In this document: positions 28,291-43,200 of the stretch, in pieces
Numbering within the stretch: the stretch's first letter is position 1
How the letters are laid out: each line of letters starts with the position of its first letter
Assembly: GCA_039621445.1 (NCBI GenBank)
Contig: CP154955.1
Span: 32,032,605-32,096,604, forward strand
DNA: 64,000 nt
Direction of reading: 5' to 3'
Origin: Euglena gracilis
Lineage: Eukaryota; Euglenida; Euglenophyceae; Euglenales
Program-made: the position numbers and the translations under genes
Notes under the pieces: model-generated
What the model was told of the DNA's origin: nothing
What the model saw: the letters and a program-made list of their open reading frames with translations, nothing else
The model's database searches: none

Positions 28291-31267
28291 TTCGCACGTG
28301 TGTTTGCTGTGCTTTTTTTTTTCTGCGTTTCTCAGGTGTGTCCTCGCCAGCGTCAGATTTACGTCTGGGTGTGCTGAGTTCCCTGCTGCCTGTTGGCCAC
28401 AGCATGCCGATGGAATGCCTGCCATGGCCAGATACCTGTGATTGGCTTCCCGAATGCCTGTGGTTGGAGTTGCCCGTGATTGGTTTCCCAACTGCATGGA
28501 TTGGTTCACTGCCAGCTTTCCCATGGCTGCTGGGATTGGTTGGTGGGGATGGGTTCAGTTCAGTTCAGCTGTTTTGCCAGCTGCCAGTTCTCTCCAGTCC
28601 AGATTGGTGATACCTTTGCTGCCTGTGGTTTGTTATGCGTGTGGTTTGTTTGTTGCCAGTGTCTTGGCTGTGCTGGCCATGCAGAGCGCCGCTGTAATCA
28701 CTGTGGATTTTTGGAATTTTGGTTGGCTGTCTGTCCAATCGGTTGGTTTTTTGACAGCAAAGCTGATCTGTTTGCATTTGACATTTCAGTTGCAGTTTGG
28801 TTTGGATTGTCAGCAGTTTAAGGTGCATACAGCTGTCGGTGGTCCCTGGAATCAGACTGCCCATGGTTTCCTGTCGTTTGCAAATGGTTGTGTATGCTGT
28901 GCCCCATTTGCAGCAAGTGAAGCAGCCTCTCCAACATCAGCAACATCGAGAATGCCTGGTGCCTCTCCAGCATCAGCGTCATCGAGGCCTGTCATCAGGC
29001 CTGGTGGTGTGGCACCATGTGCCACACGTCATGTGCCACATGTGTGGAGTGTGTGTGGTCTTTTGGCAACCCTGTTGCTGTCATGGACCAGTTGCAGCGG
29101 TTGGGTTTGTTTTGTTGCAAGTTTGGTTCGACAGCATTCAAAACAGGCACTTTTTTTGGGCTGCCCAGTTTAGCCAAATTTAGGGACACGATCCGTACTT
29201 TTTATTGGGCACCCCCGCGGAATAGTTGGGCTGTACTTTTTTGGACAGACCCCCCCACCGAAAGGGTTGAAAATTTAGGGCCACAACCCTTTTCGAGGCA
29301 GCCGCCCCCCCCGAAGTATTTGTGCCACGCCCTGCACTTTTTTGGGGGGGTAACCCAGCTGAAATTTCAGGGTCCCGATCCATGCTTTTCCCCCCCCCCC
29401 CCCCGAAACATGTGGACGACGCCCTGCCAACCCCCCACAGAATTTTGGGCCACAGGGCAGGGTTGCCAAAATAACTCTGTTTGCGGTTTGACTTTTGAGG
29501 TTTTCCTGACTGTTGCATCCTGCATAATTCAAGGGTTAGTCACCACATTCACTGCGCCAATGCGCCAATGTTGTTCGTGTTCTTCAAGAAGCGGAGCAGA
29601 TCGTCACGGATTTTTTTGAACGACACCTTTTTTGTTGTTCCATTTCTGGCCACTTTTTTTTGTGTTCGCTAAAGAATTGACTTGAAAACAGGCAAATTTT
29701 TCACAGGCACAAGGGGAAAAAAGAGCAGTCGGCAGACAAAATCTGGCCATTGAACAAGAATCACCAACAAAGAAACAGTTTTGGCATCAGGCGGAAAAAA
29801 AAAGGCGGGAGACCCAACAGCCAAATTGCAGGCCAGTCAACCAGAGAGGGAGAAGGCGAGAGAGGGGACCCGGAACGAAAATTCCGGCACGCTACCTACA
29901 AGACAAAATTCCGGCCAGTCTAAAAAAAAAAAAAGGAAAAAAAAATCACCACCACAACCCTAAAAAAATGGGCCCTGTGCCCAAGGCAGCCAAAGAAAGG
30001 GGGGGCACACGCCGTCCGGAAAAAGGGGGGGGCTGAAATGAAAAATTCCGGCACCCAAACGAAGGAAAGGACAGCCCCCCCCCAAACTGCGGCCCGCCAA
30101 CCACAAAAAAAAACGGGCGGGGAGCCCTGCAGCGAAATTTCCGACGAGCGACCCAGAGAAAAAGGGGGGGATAAGAATTCAAAATTCCGGTGCACCGACG
30201 GGGGGTTTAAAAAGAAACCCTTTGGCTGCAGGGGGGCCCGCAGTCCAATTCACGCCGTGTGAACCACAAAAAAAGGGGGGTCCCTTAGCGAACACTTCGC
30301 CCCAAGGGAAAGGAAAAAAAGGCCAAACCCGAACTTCAGAACGAATTTCGCAAAAGCAAAGCGACAATCATCAAAAAAAAAAGGGCGTCATCAAGACAAC
30401 AAACCCACAAGGACAGAGTAAACCAACTCCAAACAGCCACGCACCGAAATGCGAAAACCTGAACTCAATACTTCCACCTGTGCAGCTGAGCAAGTGGGCA
30501 GCGAGGGAACAAAACACACAACTTTATGTACGAATGATGCCGTTTGAGCTATGCGCTTGGAGATCAGCTCGATTGCGTTCAGGCCCTGTGAGACAAAGAC
30601 AACGCAAACAAACCTTTTTTTTTGAAAATGGTGGGGGGGAATCAAAAAACAGAATTGAAAGTGTTTGTTTGAAAGATTTTTTCTCCTTCAACACATAACA
30701 ACTCCGTGATTCACTTTAAAATCAGGCAACTGCAAAACAAAGCAAAACAAAACAAAACAACAGAAATTAATCAATCAATAAATCACCAATCAATCAGAAA
30801 GAAAATCAAACGGGAGAAAAAGCAACTCACAACCCAAAAAAAGAGAAATTTTAGAGCAATTTTAGATGATTTTGGAGAAAATAGAAAGAGAGACAGTGCA
30901 AATGAACACTTCAAGCATTTTGCAAAGAACCAATTTTTTCAATTGCTTTTCAGGCATTCCAGCATCCCGGCCCACCGACATGGGAACACCCCCACCTGTT
31001 CGACGAAAGCTGTTTACGAATGGTATCTGCGAAAGTTTTATAAATACTTTCGCATTTTCAATTTTCAGATCCCTCAGGCGCGTCATCTTCAACAAACATC
31101 ATTTTGGGAGCAACATCAACAATGATGCTGCCACCAATGGCCCCGATGCCACCCCCAATGGCCCCGCTGCTGCCACCAATGGCCCCGATGCTACCCCCAA
31201 TGGCCCCTATGCTGCCACCACCCAGTATGAAATAGTTTGCCAACATTCATTCTCAACTGTGTTTTGG

Positions 31268-34200
31268 CAGGTCCCAACACAGTGGCATTTTCAACGGAGA
31301 ATACCCCAATGTCCCAGAGGCACAACATTTTTCACACCATTTTGTTGGCGCTTTGAGGAAGAGAAATTATGGGAAATTTGCAGCTGCTTTGATTGATGAT
31401 GGATGGGATGCAGAGGAAATAATTTCTTTAAAAAAACCACACAATCCATGTAAACTCCTCGATGTTATTTTTCGCCCAGCCCAGGGGGGGGTGTTATTTA
31501 GGGGGTGTAATTGGGCTCCCCAACATTTTGTCAGAAATGTTGCCCAGAAAACATCTGGGTTGTCAGCCTGAAAATGAGGGGGATTATTTGGGGGGGGGGA
31601 GATTATTTTGGGGGACGGTTTGCAATTAGCAATGAGAGATGTTGTGTTGGAGACTCTTTGGCGCTGTGTTCACAATTGCTATTTATGGCTGCCCCCCTTG
31701 GTTATCAAGCATTGATGTTCCCCACGACACCTGGTGTGTTGTTGATGTTTGTTTTTCAGAAACAACAACGTGTGTTACAGCAATGAACACTTACGGTGTC
31801 ACTTTAATCACAATTTTTTTTGCCACAGATGTGGGGCTTCCGGCGCCGTCTCCAGTTCCACATCTTGAACAAAACATGCTGGCATCCCCAATGGAAGCTT
31901 CAGGGACTGCAAATGCGCTTTTCACGGAAGAAGAAAGGCAAAGCATGTCGTCCCAACCAAGAAGAACAAGAAGAAGACGTGAGAAATGGGCTGTTTTTCA
32001 AAAATAGTTTTCCCAATAGACACTTTCAGGAACCCCTGAGCAATGCTTTCCAACTTTTCGGTTGCTGAAAATGACAGCGATGGGTATTTTCTGAGAATAA
32101 CTTTTTTTATGGTTATCAAGCAGACAAACAAATGCTTTGTATCCATAAAAAAAAATTGGAATATCAGCCTAAGACTGATCCTGCTGTGGTTGAACAAGCA
32201 AGAGTTGGACGTTCCAGGGGCAGCAGTTCAGCTTTATACCGAACGTTGCCTGGAGACAGTTTGGAACATGTCGCTGTTTCAAACGTGGGGACTATTGGTG
32301 ATGTCCATTGTGGACATTGTGGGGCAAAGCAATGGCGCGGAGAACCCGATGGTTTGTGTTGCCGCGATGGAAAAGTTCTGCTACCACTGATGGAGCCACC
32401 CCCAGCTCCACTACGTGCACTCTGGGCTGAAGACACGCCAAGAGGGCGAGCATTTCGCAAGAAAGCAAGACCCTACAACAGTGCACTCGCCAGGGTACAC
32501 CGAAATTTTGTTTCATCCAAGCACTACGCATTGAATGAATTTTTGAACTGAAAACAATCAAGATTTAAATGTTTTTTTCCCAGACAAAATTTTTTAATTG
32601 TGCGCTTTCTCCCCCCTCCAAAAACTGTTGCGTGTAACCTGCTGCCAAACTTGGCATCTTTGGCAGCAAACATTGAGAAGCCATTTCCTGATGGGGTCCA
32701 GGCCTTTCGTATAAATGGCCTGGTTCACTTCAGAATGGGCAGCATCTTCCCCCCCCCAGGCGTGCCTCCTGCCTGTGCCCAACTGTACATCTTGGACAAC
32801 CACGTTCAAACCAGGGTGTGTTTTTCCGTTTTATTTTTTCTGTTTTATTGCTCTTTTACTTATTACATCACATTTTTTTTCATTCCACGAAACTTACTGC
32901 TGCTTTGCATTTTTGGGAATCAACCCCCTCCTCACCCATTGAAAAAAAAATGTCAGGATTCACATCACTCGAGGCTGACAGAACAGCCTGGAGCAGGCAA
33001 AAAATTGCAAAAAAAATATCAATCAAACATGCTGTCCAGTTTCAAACCAAATGCGACAACGGAATTCAAAAATCCAGAACATGTTTTGTCAAACCTCTCC
33101 GTCCCTGTTTAACAGCTGGAAAAAAAAGCCATCCTGACGCGGAATGCAGCCCGACGTCTTCTGCCTTTTGGTGAAGACCTGGATGCGGATCTTTTGGACG
33201 CTTTGGCGAGAATGCTGTCAAGGGTCAACCCGTTTGTGCATTCAGGCTGTTTAATCTCATTGAAAGTTTAACATTGTTCAAGTTGTACCATTTTGTAGGT
33301 TTGTCTGCAGACAACCCCTCTCCCCTGAAAACTGCCACCTGACAATCCAACTAACCTGGGTTAGGAGGAGGTGCTTTTTCTTAGGAAAACTTGGGGGCTT
33401 ACCCCCACCCACCCTGAGGGAACCTCATTCCCCCCTCCTCGGGGGGGGGGGACGGGTCCAGGACCCACTTTTTCATCTGAATTTTTGGTGTCCAAAGAGA
33501 TTTTCGGTGGTTCGCGCTGAAAAAAGCCAAAAAAACCACAACCTCGCATTTATCGGGCACACACAAGATTCTGGGGGGTACTCCTGCTGGGGGAGGAGGT
33601 CCAATTCTGACCGCACCAGTTTCAAAACTCTGAAAATGGACTTTTGAAAAGCGCTGTTTGCTGAAGAAGTTTTTTTAAAACAGCCTGTGGCCATCTGGTG
33701 CAACATGCTGCAGAGCATAACGCACCGAATTTGGTTCTTCGGATCACTGGTCGATCCACACAAGATCGCCGTCGATACAACCGACCCATGCAGGGAATTT
33801 CTGAAGGGGGTCCAGTGGTCCAGTGGTCCAGTCGGTCAGTGGAAAGCAAAAGTGATCTCTGCACCTTACCCCATTTGGGCACCAGTCCTGTCAGCTGCCA
33901 GGCTGAACTCGGCTGGTGTGTACAAATTGGATTCTTCGAAAAAAAATTTGTGCTTTGTGCTGAAATGAGTTTTGTTAGCCTGCGAAAAATTTATTCCCCC
34001 CTTGGGGGGGGGGCATGCGCCTGCAATGCGGTTGGGTGGTGTTAGGAAAAAACTGTTGGTTTGCTGGCTGCCCCAACAGGGCAATGACTTCGGCTGAAAT
34101 AATTCCCTGGGCACACTGCACAAGAAATTGGTGCATTTATTCCAGATGTGGAGGCGGAGACCACACCATTGTTTCTTTCCCATTTCATCCTTTTCAAATT

Positions 34201-36339
34201 CAGCTTTACCTTGACTATTAAAACAAAACTTTTCAATACTGGAAAAAAAACAATGCGTCATTTTAAGTGGGCGATGTTTCGTTACAACTCGAAATTCGGA
34301 AATCAATTTCCTTAAAATAATTGCTCAAAATCCACTCAAAACAATGGCATGGTGGAGACCAGTCGTGTCCCCCGTGCAATTGTGGTGTACGTTCGTGGTC
34401 GTGAACGTCAACTGAAATACATCAACGAGTTCAATGCAGCGTATTATCAGGGCGTTCCATTTTTGCCTGTGACCCCCCCCCTAATGTGATCCTTCGCCTT
34501 CGGCCAAATTATGTTGATAATTGGTAACGCTTCTTTTTACGAACCCAGGCAGGCCGGAATTGGATTCCGGTTGCTGTTTATGCAGGCAAATTCCCCCGTG
34601 GCGATGCCGTTTTCGGGTCCCCCCTGCATGTCCCCCGCGTGTCGGGAGTGCAATTACTGATTGAAATTGTTCCTTTCGGGGGGCTGACGTTCTCTGTTCT
34701 TTGGGTTGGTTGTTTTTGGTATGGTAAACCAAGCCTCCTCCTTTAAATCTAAATGACGCCATGCCCAAGATCCGCTGCATTTCGTTCTGCTTTTCCCCCG
34801 TGGTGAATTGGGATGGACACAAGGAATTCATGAACGGAGTGCAGCAGTTCCGAACATGCAACCTCCACATTGACAGGCATTCCCGCAAATCCTGAAATGA
34901 TGATCATTCAGTCTAACTAACTAACCAATCCCAGGCCAAAGGGAATTTGTGGAGGTTTTTGGTAATTTATGCTTGGGAATAGCAACAGAGGAAAGGGGCA
35001 ACACACTTTATATGCGCAGCAACTTTCAGCCACTTCTGGATGCTGTCCACAAACACCTGTGAAAAAGGAAAATTGCAAATTCCTGTGGGATGGCTTTTTT
35101 GCTCAATTGTTTTGAGCAGTTGCGTGCTGCCGGATGCAATTACTTTGGATGATCTGCAGCCTGTTGAAATTGATGATGCTGCACGTGCAGAACAAGGCAC
35201 AATTTCCCCCCGTGATTTCATGGCGTTTTACCTGATGCAGCGTGAGCAGATGTTCGCTTTCTTGCTGACATAATTTCAAGCAATCTCTTTCACTCCCCCA
35301 AAATAAAATTAATTAGTCATTCCCCGAAATTGCAGGTTTTCATGCATTGGTTCCTAAATTTGATTATTTTAACTTCCAAATCATCTGTGCTTCATCAAGC
35401 ATCAACATAAGCGTTCATTATTAGAACACATCTGTCGTTGATGTGCGGAAAAGTTATTTACAAATGGCGGAAGCACTTTACGAAGAATGGATTGTTGTGC
35501 AATGGGCCAAAGTTGAAGCACACAAACTGCAGTGGTTACGTTTCCACCAACCAGAAATTCGGGCTGAGTGTTATCGGCCAGATCCTTGCATACGCAAATC
35601 CCCCCTGGATTTTTAAAATGGTACTTTACCATTGTTATTATCATTGTCATTATTATTGTTATTATTTTCATTATTATCGTAATTGTCGGTGCTTGGTGTC
35701 ATTATTAATGAATTGAATATTATTGCTGTCGTTGTTGTTGTTGTCATTCTAATGTTTCGAAATTCTGAGCGCAATTTTATCGATATCAAAAATTGACCCC
35801 AAAAGTGGCTCAACAAAGCTCCTAAACTGAAACAGTCTTTTTTTAATTCGACATTCTTTTTGACAATTTTTGTCACCAATTTCATGTGTTATTGTGATTC
35901 TTGCAACCCTTCTAATATGAGGATGACAGGATCTGACGTTAAGAAGTGAGCACCCAGGTGAGCATTGGGACTCAAACAGGCAGAGGAGTTGGCCGCCGCA
36001 TTGTTCTGCCCAGCTCCCATGTGGGGGGGCCACGCTTCATGCAACAAGCAGGACGTTGCGCAAACAGTTATTATTGGGGATGGAGGGAAAACGGTGTTCC
36101 AAAAAAAATCATTGTTGCAATCTCTTTTGGGGTGAGCTGTGCAAGAAATCACGCGGGGGGAAATTCATATGGTACAGATACAGATGCTGAGCATTATACT
36201 GCATATATATATATACATACATGCGCAGGCATATGTACGCAACGTTTTGGATACAATTGTACCAAGACGGAATGGCCATTGTGCGCAAATTGGGAAAAGC
36301 TGATCTTTTTATTACATTCACCGCAGCCAAGATGAGAAT
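31268..36339 (+). pseudogene. Helitron N-terminal exons, copy 1 (truncated gene)
   Basis: It carries the same exons as copy 2 from the region before the CxxC block through ADLFITFTA, then stops at the junction. One upstream exon is better kept here than in copy 2. At 31275-31425 copy 1 reads PNVPEAQHFSHHFVGALRKR and then KFAAALIDDGWDAEEI. Copy 2 has one extra base in its match (39327-39333) and stops early. Introns match copy 2, for example 32488-32646. Confidence 0.7.
35630..35755. repeat. TTATTATCATTGTCATTATT microsatellite (copy 1)
   Basis: Degenerate trinucleotide repeat inside the intron that follows the RAECY codons. It is also present at 43576-43695. Confidence 0.7.
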
Positions 36340-39300
36340 TAACCCCCCCATGGCCAGATACCTGTGATTGGCTTCCCGAATGCCTGTGGTTGGAGTTGCC
36401 CGTGATTGGTTTCCCAACTGCATGGATTGGTTCACTGCCAGCTTTCCCATGGCTGCTGGGATTGGTTGGTGGGGATGGGTTCAGTTCAGTTCAGCTGTTT
36501 TGCCAGCTGCCAGTTCTCTCCAGTCCAGATTGGTGATACCTTTGCTGCCTGTGGTTTGTTATGCGTGTGGTTTGTTTGTTGCCAGTGTCTTGGCTGTGCT
36601 GGCCATGCAGAGCGCCGCTGTAATCACTGTGGATTTTTGGAATTTTGGTTGGCTGTCTGTCCAATCGGTTGGTTTTTTGACAGCAAAGCTGATCTGTTTG
36701 CATTTGACATTTCAGTTGCAGTTTGGTTTGGATTGTCAGCAGTTTAAGGTGCATACAGCTGTCGGTGGTCCCTGGAATCAGACTGCCCATGGTTTCCTGT
36801 CGTTTGCAAATGGTTGTGTATGCTGTGCCCCATTTGCAGCAAGTGAAGCAGCCTCTCCAACATCAGCAACATCGAGAATGCCTGGTGCCTCTCCAGCATC
36901 AGCGTCATCGAGGCCTGTCATCAGGCCTGGTGGTGTGGCACCATGTGCCACACGTCATGTGCCACATGTGTGGAGTGTGTGTGGTCTTTTGGCAACCCTG
37001 TTGCTGTCATGGACCAGTTGCAGCGGTTGGGTTTGTTTTGTTGCAAGTTTGGTTCGCCAGCATTCAAAACAGGCACTTTTTTTGGGCTGCCCAGTTTAGC
37101 CAAATTTAGGGACACGATCCGTACTTTTTATTGGGCACCCCCGCGGAATAGTTGGGCTGTACTTTTTTGGACAGACCCCCCCACCGAAAGGGTTGAAAAT
37201 TTAGGGCCACAACCCTTTTCGAGGCAGCCGCCCCCCCCGAAGTATTTGTGCCACGCCCTGCACTTTTTTGGGGGGGTAACCCAGCTGAAATTTCAGGGTC
37301 CCGATCCATGCTTTTCCACCCCCCCCCCCGAAACATGTGGACGACGCCCTGCCAACCCCCCACAGAATTTTGGGCCACAGGGCAGGGTTGCCAAAATAAC
37401 TCTGTTTGCGGTTTGACTTTTGAGGTTTTCCTGACTGTTGCATCCTGCATAATTCAAGGGTTAGTCACCACATTCACTGCGCCAATGCGCCAATGTTGTT
37501 CGTGTTCTTCAAGAAGCGGAGCAGATCGTCACGGATTTTTTTGAACGACACCTTTTTTGTTGTTCCATTTCTGGCCACTTTTTTTTGTGTTCGCTAAAGA
37601 ATTGACTTGAAAACAGGCAAATTTTTCACAGGCACAAGGGGAAAAAAGAGCAGTCGGCAGACAAAATCTGGCCATTGAACAAGAATCACCAACAAAGAAA
37701 CAGTTTTGGCATCAGGAGGAAAAAAAAAAGTCGGGAGACCCAACAGCCAAATTGCAGGCCAGTCAACCAGAGAGGGAGAAGGCGAGAGAGGGGACCCGGA
37801 ACGAAAATTCCGGCACGCTACCTACAAGACAAAATTCCGGCCAGTCTAAAAAAAAAAAAAAAGGAAAAAAAAATCACCACCACAACCCTAAAAAAATGGG
37901 CCCTGTGCCCAAGGCAGCCAAAGAAAGGGGGGGCACACGCCGTCCGGAAAAAGGGGGGGGCTGAAATGAAAAATTCCGGCACCCAAACGAAGGAAAGGAC
38001 AGCCCCCCCCCAAACTGCGGCCCGCCAACCACAAAAAAAAACGGGCGGGGAGCCCTGCAGCGAAATTTCCGACGAGCGACCCAGAGAAAAAGGGGGGGAT
38101 AAGAATTCAAAATTCCGGTGCACCGACGGGGGGTTTAAAAAGAAACCCTTTGGCTGCAGGGGGGCCCGCAGTCCAATTCACGCCCTGTGAACCACAAAAA
38201 AAGGGGGGTCCCTTAGCGAACACTTCGCCCCAAGGGAAAGGAAAAAAAGGCCAAACCCGAACTTCAGAACGAATTTCGCAAAAGCAAAGCGACAATCATC
38301 AAAAAAAAAAGGGCGTCATCAAAAAAAAAAGGCGTCATCAAGACAACAAACCCACAAGGACAGAGTAAACCAACTCCAAACAGCCACGCACCGAAATGCG
38401 AAAACCTGAACTCAATACTTCCACCTGTGCAGCTGAGCAAGTGGGCAGCGAGGGAACAAAACACACAACTTTATGTACGAATGATGCCGTTTGAGCTATG
38501 CGCTTGGAGATCAGCTCGATTGCGTTCAGGCCCTGTGAGACAAAGACAACGCAAACAAACCTTTTTTTTTGAAAATGGTGGGGGGGAATCAAAAAACAGA
38601 ATTGAAAGTGTTTGTTTGAAAGATTTTTTCTCCTTCAACACATAACAACTCCGTGATTCACTTTAAAATCAGGCAACTGCAAAACAAAGCAAAACAAAAC
38701 AAAACAACAGAAATTAATCAATCAATAAATCACCAATCAATCAGAAAGAAAATCAAACGGGAGAAAAAGCAACTCACAACCCAAAAAAAGAGAAATTTTA
38801 GAGCAATTTTAGATGATTTTGGAGAAAATAGAAAGAGAGACAGTGCAAATGAACACTTCAAGCATTTTGCAAAGAACCAATTTTTTCAATTGCTTTTCAG
38901 GCATTCCAGCATCCCGGCCCACCGACATGGGAACACCCCCACCTGTTCGACGAAAGCTGTTTACGAATGGTATCTGCGAAAGTTTTATAAATACTTTCGC
39001 ATTTTCAATTTTCAGATCCCTCAGGCGCGTCATCTTCAACAAACATCATTTTGGGAGCAACATCAACAATGATGCTGCCACCAATGGCCCCGATGCCACC
39101 CCCAATGGCCCCGCTGCTGCCACCAATGGCCCCGATGCTACCCCCAATGGCCCCTATGCTGCCACCACCCAGTATGAAATAGTTTGCCAACATTCATTCT
39201 CAACTGTGTTTTGGCAGGTCCCAACACTGGCCATTTTCAACAGAGAATACCCCAATGTCCCAGAGGCACAACATTTTTCACACCATTTTGCGGTAGCTTT

Positions 39301-40229
39301 GAGGAAGAGAAGTTATGGGAAATTTGCAAGCTGCTTTGATTGATGATGGATGGGATGCAGAGGAAATAATTTCTTTAAAAAAAACCACACAATCCATGTA
39401 AACTCCTCGGTGTTATGTTGCGCCCAGCCGGGGGGGGGGTGTTATTTAGGGGGTGTAATTGGGCTCCCCAAAATTTTGTCAGAAATTTTGCCCAGAAAAC
39501 ATCTGGGTTGTCAGCCTGAAAATGAGGGGGATTATTTGGGGGGGGGGGAGATTATTTTGGGGGACGGTTTGCAATTAGCAATGAGAGATGTTGTGTTGGA
39601 GACTCTTTGGCGCTGTGTTCACAATTGCTATTTATGGCTGCCCCCCTTGGTTATCAAGCATTGATGTTCCCCACGACACCTGGTGTGTTGTTGGTGTTTG
39701 TTTTTCAGAAACAACAACGTGTGTTACAGCAATGAACACTTACGGTGTCACTTTAATCACAATTTTTTTTGCCACAGATGTGGGGCTTCCGGCGCCGTCT
39801 CCAGTTCCACATCTTGAACAAAACATGCTGGCATCCCCAATGGAAGCTTCAGGGACTGCAAATGCGCTTTTCACGGAAGAAGAAAGGCAAAGCATGTCGT
39901 CCCAACCAAGAAGAACAAGAAGAAGACGTGAGAAATGGGCTGTTTTTCAAAAATAGTTTTCCCAATAGACACTTTCAGGAACCCCTGAGCAATGCTTTCC
40001 AACTTTTCGGTTGCTGAAAATGACAGCGATGGGTATTTTCTGAAAATAACATTTTTTATGGTTATCAAGCAGACAAACAAATGCTTTGTATCCATAAAAA
40101 AAATTGGAATATCAGCCTAAGACTGATCCTGCTGTGGTTGAACAAGCAAGAGTTGGACGTTCCAGGGGCAGCAGTTCAGCTTTATACCGAACGTTGCCTG
40201 GAGACAGTTTGGAACATGTCGCTGTTTCA

Positions 40230-43200
40230 AACGTGGGGACTATTGGTGATGTCCATTGTGGACATTGTGGGGCAAAGCAATGGCGCGGAGAACCCGATGG
40301 TTTGTGTTGCCGCGATGGAAAAGTTCTGCTACCACTGATGGAGCCACCCCCAGCTCCACTACGTGCACTCTGGGCTGAAGACACGCCAAGAGGGCGAGCA
40401 TTTCGCAAGAAAGCAAGACCCTACAACAGTGCACTCGCCAGGGTACACCGAAATTTTGTTTCATCCAAGCACTACGCATTGAATGAATTTTTGAACTGAA
40501 AACAATCAAGATTTAAATGTTTTTTTCCCAGACAAAATTTTTTAATTGTGCGCTTTCTCCCCCCTCCAAAAACTGTTGCGTGTAACCTGCTGCCAAACTT
40601 GGCATCTTTGGCAGCAAACATTGAGAAGCCATTTCCTGATGGGGTCCAGGCCTTTCGTATAAATGGCCTGGTTCACTTCAGAATGGGCAGCATCTTCCCC
40701 CCCCCAGGCGTGCCTCCTGCCTGTGCCCAACTGTACATCTTGGACAACCACGTTCAAACCAGGGTGTTTTTCCGTTTTATTTTTTCTGTTTTATTGCTCT
40801 TTTACTTATTACATCACATTTTTTTTCATTCCACGAAACTTACTGCTGCTTTGCATTTTTGGGAATCAACCCCCTCCTCACCCATTGAAAAAAAAATGTC
40901 AGGATTCACATCACTGGAGGCTGACAGAACAGCCTGGAGCAGGCAAAAAATTGCAAAAAAAAATATCAATCAAACATGCTGTCCAGTTTCAAACCAAATG
41001 CGACAACGGAATTCAAAAATCCAGAACATGTTTTGTCAAACCTCTCCGTCCCTGTTTAACAGCTGGAAAAAAAAGCCATCCTGACGCGGAATGCAGCCCG
41101 ACGTCTTCTGCCTTTTGGTGAAGACCTGGATGCGGATCTTTTGGACGCTTTGGCGAGAATGCTGTCAAGGGTCAACCCGTTTGTGCATTCAGGCTGTTTA
41201 ATCTTATTGAAAGTTTAACATTGTTCAAGTTGTACCATTTTGTAGGTTTGTCTGCAGACAACCCCTCTCCCCTGAAAACTGCCACCTGACAATCCAACTA
41301 ACCTGGGTTAGGAGGAGGTGCTTTTTCTTAGGAAAACTTGGGGGCTTACCCCCACCCACCCTGAGGGAACCTCATTCCCCCCTCCTCGGGGGGGGGGGGG
41401 ACGGGTCCAGGACCCACTTTTTCATCTGAATTTTTGGTGTCCAAAGAGATTTTCGGTGGTTCGCGCTGAAAAAAGCCAAAAAAACCACAACCTCGCATTT
41501 ATCGGGCACACACAAGATTCTGGGGGGTACTCCTGCTGGGGGAGGAGGTCCAATTCTGACCGCACCAGTTTCAAAACTCTGAAAATGGACTTTTGAAAAG
41601 CGCTGTTTGCTGAAGAAGTTTTTTTAAAACAGCCTGTGGCCATCTGGTGCAACATGCTGCAGAGCATAACGCACCGAATTTGGTTCTTCGGATCACTGGT
41701 CGATCCACACAAGATCGCCGTCGATACAACCGACCCATGCAGGGAATTTCTGAAGGGGGTCCAGTGGTCCAGTCGGTCAGTGGAAAGCAAAAGTGATCTC
41801 TGCACCTTACCCCATTTGGGCACCAGTCCTGTCAGCTGCCAGGCTGAACTCGGCTGGTGTGTACAAATTGGATTCTTCGAAAAAAAATTTGTGCTTTGTG
41901 CTGAAATGAGTTTTGTTAGCCTGCGAAAAATTTATTCCCCCCTTGGGGGGGGGGGCATGCGCCTGCAATGCGGTTGGGTGGTGTTAGGAAAAAACTGTTG
42001 GTTTGCTGGCTGCCCCAACAGGGCAATGACTTCGGCTGAAATAATTCCCTGGGCACACTGCACAAGAAATTGGTGCATTTATTCCAGATGTGGAGGCGGA
42101 GACCACACCATTGTTTCTTTCCCATTTCATCCTTTTCAAATTCAGCTTTACCTTGACTATTAAAACAAAACTTTTCAATACTGGAAAAAAAACAATGCGT
42201 CATTTTAAGTGGGCGATGTTTCGTTACAACTCGAAATTCGGAAATCAATTTCCTTAAAATAATTGCTCAAAATCCACTCAAAACAATGGCATGGTGGAGA
42301 CCAGTCGTGTCCCCCGTGCAATTGTGGTGTACGTTCGTGGTCGTGAACGTCAACTGAAATACATCAACGAGTTCAATGCAGCGTATTATCAGGGCGTTCC
42401 ATTTTTGCCTGTGACCCCCCCCTAATGTGATCCTTCGCCTTCGGCCAAATTATGTTGATAATTGGTAACGCTTCTTTTTACGAACCCAGGCAGGCCGGAA
42501 TTGGATTCCGGTTGCTGTTTATGCAGGCAAATTCCCCCCCTGGCGATGCCGTTTTCGGGTCCCCCCTGCATGTCCCCCGCGTGTCGGGAGTGCAATTACT
42601 GATTGAAATTGTTCCTTTCGGGGGGCTGACGTTCTCTGTTCTTTGGGTTGGTTTTTTTGGTATGGTAAACCAAGCCTCCTCCTTTAAATCTAAATGACGC
42701 CATGCCCAAGATCCGCTGCATTTCGTTCTGCTTTTCCCCCGTGGTGAATTGGGATGGACACAAGGAATTCATGAACGGAGTGCAGCAGTTCCGAACATGC
42801 AACCTCCACATTGACAGGCATTCCCGCAAATCCTGAAATGATGATCATTCAGTCTAACTAACTAACCAATCCCAGGCCAAAGGGAATTTGTGGAGGGTTT
42901 TTGGTGAAGATGGTTATGCTTGGGAATAGCAACAGAGGAAAGGGGCAACACACTTTATATGCGCAGCAACTTTCAGCCACTTCTGGATGCTGTCCACAAA
43001 CACCTGTGAAAAAGGAAAATTGCAAATTCCTGTGGGATGGCTTTTTTGCTCAATTGTTTTGAGCAGTTGCGTGCTGCCGGATGCAATTACTTTGGATGAT
43101 CTGCAGCCTGTTGAAATTGATGATGCTGCACGTGCAGAACAAGGCACAATTTCCCCCCGTGATTTCATGGCGTTTTACCTGATGCAGCGTGAGCAGATGT

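Larger units (their letters stand above)
28422..36347 (+). repeat. Tandem duplication, copy 1
   Basis: It begins CCATGGCCAGATACCTGTG and ends inside a C run after ATGAGAATTAA. Offset to copy 2 is 7926 bp at the left and 7946 bp at the right because of small indels (for example a 12-nt insertion near 33828 and an extra A-run near 38330). I see about one difference per 100-200 bp. The junction lies within the intron that follows the FITFTA codons, so copy 1 lacks the rest of Rep and all of the helicase. Confidence 0.9.

Noticed and set aside
28442-29173. 243-codon ORF, duplicated at 36368-37099
   Set aside because: Its conservation is explained by the recent tandem duplication. It has low complexity and no motif, and probably lies in 5' or intronic sequence of the Helitron gene.
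42020-42056. TSAEIIP reading as the exon after RRYNRP
   Set aside because: It resembles the family motif by chance. The perfect CAGGGAATT/AATTCCCTG stem places this stretch inside intron 4, and the joined TAQEIGAFIPD fits better.
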